DNA of 50,283 nucleotides. It comes from Caldilineaceae bacterium SB0661_bin_32 (GTDB taxonomy: Bacteria > Chloroflexota > Anaerolineae > Caldilineales > Caldilineaceae). Shown in pieces: positions 43,635 to 50,283 of this stretch (its first letter is position 1; the number at the start of each line of letters is the position of its first letter). The stretch covers positions 1 to 50,283 of the forward strand of contig VXMH01000108.1 in assembly GCA_009841235.1 (NCBI GenBank). Direction: 5' to 3'. Made by a program: the position numbers and the translations under genes. The notes beneath the pieces were generated by a model that searched no databases, was not told the DNA's origin, and worked only from the letters and a program-made list of their open reading frames with translations.

Positions 43635-45545
43635 ATGTTACCGGATCAGAAGGAACCTGCCGGCGCCGCCGTCAGGTCTGAAACAGAAGAAGAAAACGTC
43701 ACGGGCGAGAACCGCTCCGTAGAGCCTGCTGAGTCAGGCCCGGATCTCTCTCGAACGCCGGGCGGCGCTCTGACCGGCCGTCAGATCGGCAGATACCTGA
43801 TTGGCGGTCGCTTGGGGCGCGGCGGCACGGCGAGCGTTTACCGGGCCTACGACCAGATCCAGGAACGTACAGTTGCCCTCAAAATTCTGTCCCAGGGCGC
43901 CGACGACGCGGTGCGCAGCCGCTTTCAAATGGAGGCCCGCACGGTCGCCAGTTTGAGGCACCCTCACATCGTTCAGACCCTGCAAGTTGGCAATGCAACG
44001 GGCGACGGCGCCGCCTACATCGCGATGGAACTGGTCGACGGCGATAGCCTGGACCAGCTTCTCAAGCGCCGCGGACGGCTGAGCGTTGCAGAATGCTGCA
44101 ACCTTCTTGCCCCAATCGCCCGAGCTCTCGACTATGCACACCAGCAGGATATTATCCACCGGGATGTAAAGCCCAGTAACATCCTACTGCGCCCCTTCGA
44201 CCCTGGCGCCTTCGGCAGCCCTCCTTCCGGTTCCCATTCCGCTTCAGCAGTTCACGAAGCAGAGCGGATCCTGATCGGCGCGCCTTCAAGTGGAGAGTTT
44301 CCAACTGGTCATGCCGCCGGAGATTTGCCTGTCGCCCCGCTTCTGTCCGACTTTGGCATTGCACGGGCCCTCGACATGCCGGAGTTAACCAACGTGGGTC
44401 GCACGATCGGCACGCCCGCTTATATGGCCCCGGAACAGTGTGCCAGCAGTCGCGAAGTGACCGGGCGCGCCGACATCTATGCGCTGGGCGCTGTCCTCTA
44501 CCGTTGCCTGGTCGGTCGTCCACCCTTCACCGGCTCGACAACACAGATTCTCCACGCCCATGTATACGCGTCTCTTTCCTTGCCCGACGACCTGCTTGCC
44601 GCACTTCCACCGGAGCTTGTCGCAGTGATGCGCCGTTGCCTGGCGAAAGACCCGGAAGAGCGCTACGCCGTCGCCCGCGAATTGGCGGACGACCTGAGCG
44701 CCATAGCCGGCCGCATCGCATCGCTGGAGAGCGCTCTCGCCGAGCAGACGTCAACACTTACCCTTGTTTCGCTGCCAGCGGTCGGATTGCCCCCCTCATC
44801 CTCGCATACGACGGAAACAGTGATTGTTCCCGGCGCGGAGAGCCGCCTGGAAGGGGCGTTGTCGCAGAACCTGGCCCAGCAACGGCCCAGCGGACAGGAC
44901 ACCCAACCCGCCCCTGCTGGCGATTCCACACGCTCGCGAAGGCCTCTGATGGTCACTGTCCTGAGCGTCCTGCTCACTCTTGGTTTGCTGGCGATAGGCG
45001 TTTTTGTCAGCGGCACGCTGCGGGAAAGAGCGCCTTCGGAAGCCGCGCAGAATCAGGACAATAGCGACGCGCCTGCCCCCTCCCTCCCTGCTGCCGAACA
45101 GCAGCCAAATGCAGCAGAAGCGGTAGATGGGCAGGTGGCAGCAGGCAACACCGCTTCCGAATCCGAAGCGCAGTCCGCTTCCGCGCCGCCTGCCGTACCG
45201 GTAAAGAATGCCGCCGGCGACTGTCAGTATCAGATCGCGGTTGAGTTTCAAAGCTTTCTCGGCGAAAATGAATCGATCGCTCAGGAGCTCGGTTGCCCGA
45301 GAGGCGTTCCGGTCTTCTTGGCCTTCGAGACCCAGTTCTTCCAGACCGGCATGGCCCTTGGTCGCCTGGACAAGCCCATCGTCTACCTGCGTTATTTCAG
45401 CAACGATGAGTGGGAACAGCGGGAACATGCCTGGCGCGAGGGTATGCAGGAGGTAGTCGACTCCCCGGACCTTTTGTCGCCCGCAGGAGACCTGTATCAA
45501 CCGGTACGCGGCATTGGGCAGATCTGGCCGAAAACCTGTTTGTAA
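43635..45545 (+). CDS. Membrane Ser/Thr protein kinase, C-terminus frameshifted
   Basis: This 636-residue Hanks-type kinase of the PknB group has a Gly-rich loop GRLGRGGTAS (58-67), catalytic Lys83, HRDVKPSN (175-182) and DFG (239-241). A 50-residue Pro/Ser/Gly-rich insert separates HRD and DFG. One membrane helix (about 438-462, VTVLSVLLTLGLLAIGVFV) leads to an external domain with CQYQIAVEFQSFLGENE. The frame stops at QIWPKTCL. The next frame continues naturally with AENLFVRQALGWASAQPVEA and ends at 45682, so a base has probably been lost near 45530. It is a likely partner of the FHA regulator. Confidence 0.93.
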   Translation: MLPDQKEPAGAAVRSETEEENVTGENRSVEPAESGPDLSRTPGGALTGRQIGRYLIGGRLGRGGTASVYRAYDQIQERTVALKILSQGADDAVRSRFQMEARTVASLRHPHIVQTLQVGNATGDGAAYIAMELVDGDSLDQLLKRRGRLSVAECCNLLAPIARALDYAHQQDIIHRDVKPSNILLRPFDPGAFGSPPSGSHSASAVHEAERILIGAPSSGEFPTGHAAGDLPVAPLLSDFGIARALDMPELTNVGRTIGTPAYMAPEQCASSREVTGRADIYALGAVLYRCLVGRPPFTGSTTQILHAHVYASLSLPDDLLAALPPELVAVMRRCLAKDPEERYAVARELADDLSAIAGRIASLESALAEQTSTLTLVSLPAVGLPPSSSHTTETVIVPGAESRLEGALSQNLAQQRPSGQDTQPAPAGDSTRSRRPLMVTVLSVLLTLGLLAIGVFVSGTLRERAPSEAAQNQDNSDAPAPSLPAAEQQPNAAEAVDGQVAAGNTASESEAQSASAPPAVPVKNAAGDCQYQIAVEFQSFLGENESIAQELGCPRGVPVFLAFETQFFQTGMALGRLDKPIVYLRYFSNDEWEQREHAWREGMQEVVDSPDLLSPAGDLYQPVRGIGQIWPKTCL

Positions 45546-45704
45546 GGCAGGCCTTGGGCTGGGCTTCCGCACAGCCGGTAGAGGCTAACGGTATACTACA
45601 ATCGTTTGAAGGAGGGTTGCTGATATACAATAGTGATTTACAAGACACAATCAGTTTTCTGAAGTCGCAGTTGCGGCTCTAACTATCCAAAATGGAGGAC
45701 TAAG

Positions 45705-46595
45705 ATGCAGAACTCGACAGTTGAACGAGCCAGGTGGTTGGGCCGATTCTCCTCGGCGCAATCATCCTACATGGTCGTTCTAATCGTTCTGGTGGCAGCG
45801 TTGGCGCTGGCCGGCTGTAACAGGAGACAGCAGGCCGAACCTACCGCTACGTCTGTCCCGCCCACGGACACCCCCGTGCCGCCCACCGATACCCCCGTGC
45901 CGCCTACAGACACACCCACGCCGGTCCCGCCGACCGACACGCCTGAGCCGGAGCCGACCGACACACCCGAGCCCGAGCCGACCGACACGCCTGCACCGAC
46001 GGCGACACCCGCGCCCGAACCAAAGGTAAGCATTCCCAGCGGCTGGGCCGCAGTCAAGAACGATCGCCTGGGTTACTCCTTTGCCGTCCCGCGCGGTTGG
46101 TCCGTCTTTGACCTTCAGAGCGGCCAGCTCAGCCAGATCATGCGGTTTGTGAGCCCGGACGCTGCCAAGCAGGTGGACGATGCCCTGACAGGCCCCGGCG
46201 GCGAGAACGCCGGCCACCTCGCAGTACAGCTGGCAATCTTCTCCAGGCCGCCTATCGCCGCGATGGCCGGCGTCGGCATCTTCCCGGGTCTTGACGACGA
46301 CATTTCGTCCGAGAGCTTGGTCGAATGGTTGGAGAAGCAGCTGGAGAGTCTGCCCTTGCCGGTGCCCGTGGAAGTGAAGAGCCTGGAAGCGGGCACGACC
46401 AACAACTTGCCCTCGATTAACGGCGTTGCAACCGCCGATCTGGCAAGTCAGGGTCTGTTCAAAGCCCACATCGTGATTACCGCATTGCGGGCAAACGACA
46501 CGGCCTACATCCTGGTCGTTGCCGTTCCTGAGAATCAGGTCCAGAACCGGGCCAACGAAATCAAAGCGATTGTCGGTACCTTCCGACCCGAATAG
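45705..46595 (+). CDS. Lipoprotein with Pro/Thr linker and PsbP-like domain
   Basis: This 296-residue exported lipoprotein starts at ATG 45705 with GGAGG upstream. A long signal (MVVLIVLVAALALAGC) ends at a lipobox Cys near residue 38. Next come about 60 residues of PTDTPVPPTDTP-type repeats, a flexible stalk. The folded end starts GWAAVKNDRLGYSFAVPRGW, a pattern seen in PsbP-like and related surface proteins. It follows the kinase gene on the same strand, so it may be a sensor or a partner of the kinase outside domain (inference). Confidence 0.85.
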   Translation: MQNSTVERARWLGRFSSAQSSYMVVLIVLVAALALAGCNRRQQAEPTATSVPPTDTPVPPTDTPVPPTDTPTPVPPTDTPEPEPTDTPEPEPTDTPAPTATPAPEPKVSIPSGWAAVKNDRLGYSFAVPRGWSVFDLQSGQLSQIMRFVSPDAAKQVDDALTGPGGENAGHLAVQLAIFSRPPIAAMAGVGIFPGLDDDISSESLVEWLEKQLESLPLPVPVEVKSLEAGTTNNLPSINGVATADLASQGLFKAHIVITALRANDTAYILVVAVPENQVQNRANEIKAIVGTFRPE

Positions 46596-46736
46596 CCTCA
46601 ACTGAGAGGACCCAGACCAAGGAGAGAGAAGCAAGGGGGTTCGGTTGCGATCTGCACCGGCCCCCGGCTTTTCTCTTCTCGTTTTCGTCCATCCGTGAGA
46701 GAGTTGCAGGTTCTTCAACCCCTGCCCGGAACTGAA

Positions 46737-48509
46737 ATGGTGACCCGTACACATGACGCAGCGCCAAAACTGAACAACATTGTCGACTTGATGTCGGACG
46801 ATTTCCGCGCAGAGGTGGTTGAGCGCGCCCTGGTGCGGAGGAAAAAAGCCAGTGGAGATCTCAGGCAACTGTTCCAATCGGTACTCCGCAAATGCGTGAA
46901 AATAAAAGGATTCCGAAACCCTAATAGGGCGGACTACCGGGTTCTCCTTGCTGAAATACTTCGTCTTCTGCCCTCCTCAGCCGATCTCGTTGGCGCTGTA
47001 CTGCAAGTCTGGATGGACTCCCATGCTGAACTCTATGAAATAGTATGCCGACGCCTATGCGATCTGAATATGCCAGCCCAAGGTCTGGACTTTACCGAGA
47101 ATTGCTTCGCCGGCAGTATGGATTCCGGCAACTGGCTGCAGGAAGCTGAAAGTCTCGCTGCATCACATAGTCAATTCAGTAAAGACGAATTCGCTCTCAT
47201 GCTATTGTGTGTGTCGGGGAACATGCCAGACGGAGATGAAGGCGACAGCGACGCTCCGGCAGAGTCTCAAAGTGACGCGTTCTTTCGCCAGTGGCTTGCG
47301 GAATTGCGGGATCTGCCGGCAGACGCGTCGCAATGGAAACAAGCAAGCGACTTCGTAGCATCGGCCACGGAAATTATTCATTACAAAGCGATAGTAAGAA
47401 GATATACACAGAAGTACGGTGAAATACTGGCCGAAATAAATCAAGAGTTCGTGCGTGAACTGGAATTCTTTATGGGCGGTCCGGATGGCCGGACCCTGGA
47501 CCAGTTTTTCGAGCAGGTGGGAGGCTATCTGTTGCCGACGGCCGAGGAACTGGAGGAGCTGCTTCACAGGACTGAGTCCTTGAAGCGCCTGCTCTACGAC
47601 TACAAGCCGGTTCACGACATTGCTCCGACTGTTTCTGAGGAGGCGGCTCTCTGGCCGCGGCGCGTAAAACTTCAGCAAGAAATCCTCGCCTGTATCTATC
47701 ATATGCATATAATGTTCGCGGACATCGAAGAAGATGACGAGGTCCTTGAAGCTTTAGAAGCAACAGAGGCTTCTCGTGTCTCCGATTCTGCGGCGGATGA
47801 CGACCAATCCGATTCTGTACAGCCATCGATACCTGTGCACGGCGACGAAAGCGTTCTTGAACCCGCTGCAGAAGTTCCCTATGTTTCGGATACAGGCAAA
47901 TCCTCCCTGGAGTCGGAAAACAGTTCTCTGAGACAGGAGCTTCAAGAGCTTCGAGGGGAACTGAAGACGACGCAGGAGGTTGTCAAACTCTGGCGGGTCG
48001 CTTACGAAAAAACGCGCAGGCAGGTGGCGCCAACCGAAGAACCGCCCAGTGTCGATGAACTCCTGCCGATTGAGAACGTGAGAACTGCCGTGGCCCTTGC
48101 CAGGGAGAAGTACGCCGGCGAGCTGCTTTTTCAGCCCAACTCCAAGTCTGAGATCGAAGATAATCCATACGAGAAGCCCACCAATGTAATGGCCGCACTC
48201 GAATGGCTTGCGACCACCTACTATCGTTCCAGGATGGGAGAGGTAAGCATACCTGACCTTAACTCGTCAATAAAGAAGGCCTGTGGCTGGAACTATATTG
48301 GCAGTCAAAGCAAGAATACCATGAACCGCTACAAGTCCTGGTACACGACCGGCCTTGAAGGCAAGACTTACTGGTTGAAGAGTCACGTCGGCACAGGCAG
48401 CAACAAGGACTCTCGTTACACAATTCGGATTGCTTTCGACTGGGACAGTGCTCGACAAGTGGTCGTCATCGGCTATATTGGTCAGCATCAACAGACCGGC
48501 GCAACCTGA
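46737..48509 (+). CDS. Large protein of unknown function with coiled coil and conserved C-terminal domain
   Basis: This is a protein of 590 residues from ATG 46737 (604 from GTG 46695). I do not recognise it. It is soluble, with an alpha-helical N-terminal half (about 20-340), an acidic linker, a coiled coil (SLESENSSLRQELQELRGEL, about 390-430), and a compact end domain: CGWNYIGSQSKNTMNRYKSW, LKSHVGTGSNKDSRYTIRIA, then FDWDSARQVVVIGYIGQHQ. The last section (RIAFDWDxxxxxVVVGYIGxH) resembles RelE-like small toxin folds, but the catalytic residues cannot be assigned. It has no signal peptide. Its G+C content looks lower than that of its neighbours, which may indicate transfer. Confidence 0.75.
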   Translation: MVTRTHDAAPKLNNIVDLMSDDFRAEVVERALVRRKKASGDLRQLFQSVLRKCVKIKGFRNPNRADYRVLLAEILRLLPSSADLVGAVLQVWMDSHAELYEIVCRRLCDLNMPAQGLDFTENCFAGSMDSGNWLQEAESLAASHSQFSKDEFALMLLCVSGNMPDGDEGDSDAPAESQSDAFFRQWLAELRDLPADASQWKQASDFVASATEIIHYKAIVRRYTQKYGEILAEINQEFVRELEFFMGGPDGRTLDQFFEQVGGYLLPTAEELEELLHRTESLKRLLYDYKPVHDIAPTVSEEAALWPRRVKLQQEILACIYHMHIMFADIEEDDEVLEALEATEASRVSDSAADDDQSDSVQPSIPVHGDESVLEPAAEVPYVSDTGKSSLESENSSLRQELQELRGELKTTQEVVKLWRVAYEKTRRQVAPTEEPPSVDELLPIENVRTAVALAREKYAGELLFQPNSKSEIEDNPYEKPTNVMAALEWLATTYYRSRMGEVSIPDLNSSIKKACGWNYIGSQSKNTMNRYKSWYTTGLEGKTYWLKSHVGTGSNKDSRYTIRIAFDWDSARQVVVIGYIGQHQQTGAT

Positions 48510-48581
48510 GAATGAAATGGGAGCCACAATACTCCGCCTTTGCAGAACCGCGTTTCAATCGCAAGACGAAAGGAAACTGTT

Positions 48582-49664
48582 TTGACTGAAAAAGCGATCG
48601 ATCTGCGCTCCGACACCGTGACCCTGCCCACGGAAGAGATGCGAAAAGCGATGGCCTCGGCGCCGGTCGGCGATGACGTCTACGGCGAAGACCCGACCGT
48701 CAATCGCCTGGAGGCAATGACTGCGGACTTGCTGCAAAAGGAAGCCGCCGTATTCGTGTCCAGCGGCACCATGGGCAATCTCGCCTCCGTACTCAGCCAC
48801 TGCGGTCGCGGCGAAGAAATGATCCTGGGAGATCAAGCGCACATCTTCCTCGCTGAGCAGGGCGGCTCCGCAGGACTGGGCGGCGTTCACCCCCGCCCGC
48901 TTCCCACGGCACCCGACGGGACCCTGGACCTGGAGCAGGTGGAGTCGTCGATTCGCGCCGACGACGAGCACTACCCGTGGACACGTCTGCTGGCGATTGA
49001 AAACACACACAACCGCTCCGGCGGACGTTGCCTGCCCGTAGAGTATATGGACGCGGCCGGCGATCTGGCGCACAGCCGGGGTATGAAGCTCCACGTAGAC
49101 GGGGCCCGCCTCTGGAACGCCGCCGTCGCTCTCAACGTCGCCCCCGCCCGTCTGCTGCAGGAGGCGGACAGCGCAAGCCTGTGCCTGAGCAAGGGTCTTG
49201 GCGCTCCGGTTGGTTCGGTCATCGTCGGCGATTCCGACTTTATCAAACGGGCGCGGCGCATGCGCAAAATCCTTGGCGGCGGAACTCGCCAGGCAGGAAT
49301 CATCGCCGCCGCCGGCATCGTCGCCATAACTGAAAATGTGGAAAGGCTCGCCGACGACCATGTAAATGCCCGCAGGCTGGCCGATGGCCTGGCGAAGCTG
49401 GATGGTATCGTCATCGATCCGGAGCTGGTAGAAACCGATATCGTGATTTTCGGGCTTTGCCGCGACGATATGACACCGGCGCAGCTGTCCTCGGGCCTGA
49501 AAGAGCATGGCGTACTCTTAAATCCGATCGATAGCAGCCATCTGCGAGCGGTTACCAATCTGGGCGTTTCTTCTGACGACATCGACCGGACCCTCGACGC
49601 CTTTGCCCGCGTGCTTGAGTCAGACGCCGGGGGCAACGGCGATGACGTACGCGTTTACGGATAG
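48582..49664 (+). CDS. ltaE: Low-specificity threonine aldolase
   Basis: This 360-residue PLP enzyme splits threonine to glycine and acetaldehyde. It starts IDLRSDTVTLPTEEMRKAM; VFVSSGTMGNLASVL and LHVDGARLWNAAV hold the cofactor, and the PLP lysine is in LCLSKGLGAPVGS. The TTG start at 48582 follows AAAGGAAA; the earlier ATG at 48540 adds an extension unlike the family. The following gene begins 12 bp downstream. Confidence 0.94.
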   Translation: MTEKAIDLRSDTVTLPTEEMRKAMASAPVGDDVYGEDPTVNRLEAMTADLLQKEAAVFVSSGTMGNLASVLSHCGRGEEMILGDQAHIFLAEQGGSAGLGGVHPRPLPTAPDGTLDLEQVESSIRADDEHYPWTRLLAIENTHNRSGGRCLPVEYMDAAGDLAHSRGMKLHVDGARLWNAAVALNVAPARLLQEADSASLCLSKGLGAPVGSVIVGDSDFIKRARRMRKILGGGTRQAGIIAAAGIVAITENVERLADDHVNARRLADGLAKLDGIVIDPELVETDIVIFGLCRDDMTPAQLSSGLKEHGVLLNPIDSSHLRAVTNLGVSSDDIDRTLDAFARVLESDAGGNGDDVRVYG

Positions 49665-49676
49665 GCTTGGTGGGGG

Positions 49677-50264
49677 ATGCGTTCACTGCCGTTGCGTTCC
49701 ATCTGGCAGATCGTCAGTGAGATCAATCTCGCTGAGATTCAGCGCGAGATCGATGCACCCGTACATCTGCTGATCGCAGCCGACGAAGAACCGGACGCCG
49801 AGCAAGCGGCGCGCAGCCTCAGTTCTCTTGGCGCCGATTTCGTTCATCCCTGGATCACCGTCACCGACAGCAGCGGCTCCGGCCTCCTCTCGCAAAGCAC
49901 TGAAATCGCATCGCAATCGCCTGCGACCCAATCCTTCGCCTCGCGGCCGTCGCGGTCATCTCCGGACTGCGCCCTGCTCGTATCTGCGCAGCCCGATCTC
50001 AGCTCCGACCTGCTCTCGCTCCAACAAGCGCTGAACGCTCAGTCGATCCCCTCCCTGGTCGTTGTGGTCGGGTCCGAAGCAAAGCGTCCTGACAGCGCAA
50101 TCGTCCGGCGTGGAGAGCTTGTGCGCGTCGCCATCCCGGACTGGTCCGGTCAGGCTGTTGCCAGGGTGGCGAGTACTTTGATACAGACTGTTCCGGCCCC
50201 CCTCCGCCTGCCCCAGTGTCGTATAGCCAACACCGAGCCACCGAGACAAGAGGCACTCGGGTAA
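49677..50264 (+). CDS. Protein of unknown function beside threonine aldolase
   Basis: This 195-residue protein starts at ATG 49677, with a G-rich site upstream, 12 bp after ltaE. Residues 1-60 (WQIVSEINLAEIQREIDAPV, HLLIAADEEPDAEQAARSL) and about 95-175 (CALLVSAQPDLSSDLLSLQQ, IPSLVVVVGSEAKRPDSAIV) look like alternating strands and helices of a nucleotide-binding-type fold, but no P-loop is present. A Ser-rich segment (about 65-92) joins the two parts. It ends 19 bp before the window end, so what follows is unseen. Confidence 0.65.
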   Translation: MRSLPLRSIWQIVSEINLAEIQREIDAPVHLLIAADEEPDAEQAARSLSSLGADFVHPWITVTDSSGSGLLSQSTEIASQSPATQSFASRPSRSSPDCALLVSAQPDLSSDLLSLQQALNAQSIPSLVVVVGSEAKRPDSAIVRRGELVRVAIPDWSGQAVARVASTLIQTVPAPLRLPQCRIANTEPPRQEALG

Positions 50265-50283
50265 GGCGGGAAGTTGAGTAAAA

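Noticed and set aside
45860..46015. Tandem DNA repeat
   Set aside because: It codes for the Pro/Thr stalk of the lipoprotein and needs no separate explanation.
46605..46680. Possible terminator after the lipoprotein gene
   Set aside because: A GGGGG/CCCCC stem can be drawn, but it has a bulge and the T-rich tail is interrupted by C, so it is not listed as a feature.

Overview
The window looks like a contig from a high-GC, probably environmental, Chloroflexota-type bacterium (Anaerolineae/Caldilineae-like). This placement is inferred from gene content and style: a T-box-controlled valS, a fused long cytochrome b with its own Rieske and di-haem cytochrome c genes, tandem phytanoyl-CoA-dioxygenase-like genes beside a sugar-type ABC transporter, and a lipoprotein with a Pro-Thr linker. 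No rRNA or tRNA gene was seen to confirm it. Bases 1 to about 9,500 are visibly richer in A+T than the rest, which suggests an acquired island.

Region 1 (1-9,500) is a minus-strand operon with a consensus promoter at 9303-9331. It encodes a cytosine-5 DNA methyltransferase, a HhH-GPD DNA glycosylase with the active-site tyrosine of T:G mismatch glycosylases, a MORC/MutL-like GHKL ATPase, an SF2 helicase fused to a Mrr-like nuclease domain, and a complete sigma-70 family factor with an extra N-terminal region. Junctions after the second gene are overlapping, abutting or 27 bp. The first four fit known MORC-type restriction-modification neighbourhoods. The sigma factor as last gene is the most unusual feature of the window. 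Related repeat fragments lie at both ends (1-115, 9366-9432), and an IS3 remnant and a small winged-helix gene lie downstream.

Region 2 (9,500-16,000) is a decayed accessory zone. It holds a small zinc-ribbon membrane protein, fragments of a helix-turn-helix protein, a PLD-type helicase and an AAA ATPase, then a minus-strand phage-like cassette. The cassette has three tail-fibre-like proteins sharing one sugar-binding-like module (one with a collagen-like stalk), a small membrane protein without a normal start codon, and a broken lysin gene. A perfect TTGACA-17-TATAAT promoter with a LexA-type box in its spacer points into this cassette. Bases 15938-15987 are an inverted copy of bases 1-50.

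Region 3 (16,000-25,600) is mostly core: promoter, T-box leader and valS (with an odd in-frame insert), a toxin-antitoxin relic, then a quinol-cytochrome c oxidoreductase operon (Rieske, a second Rieske-like protein with altered ligands, cytochrome b, di-haem cytochrome c) and a phosphoribosyltransferase.

Region 4 (25,600-32,020) is a carbohydrate-type ABC importer (binding lipoprotein and two permeases, no ATPase) followed by three tandem PhyH-like dioxygenases and a strong terminator.

Region 5 (32,040-50,283) has mixed housekeeping and signalling genes: double-GNAT acetyltransferase, dinB, DMT exporter, rsmI, two class V aminotransferases, an SRAP protein, two tandem metallophosphoesterases, an ECF sigma factor, an FHA-winged-helix regulator, a membrane Ser/Thr kinase whose extracellular end is frameshifted, a lipoprotein, a large unrecognised protein, threonine aldolase and a final unrecognised protein. 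No CRISPR array was seen.
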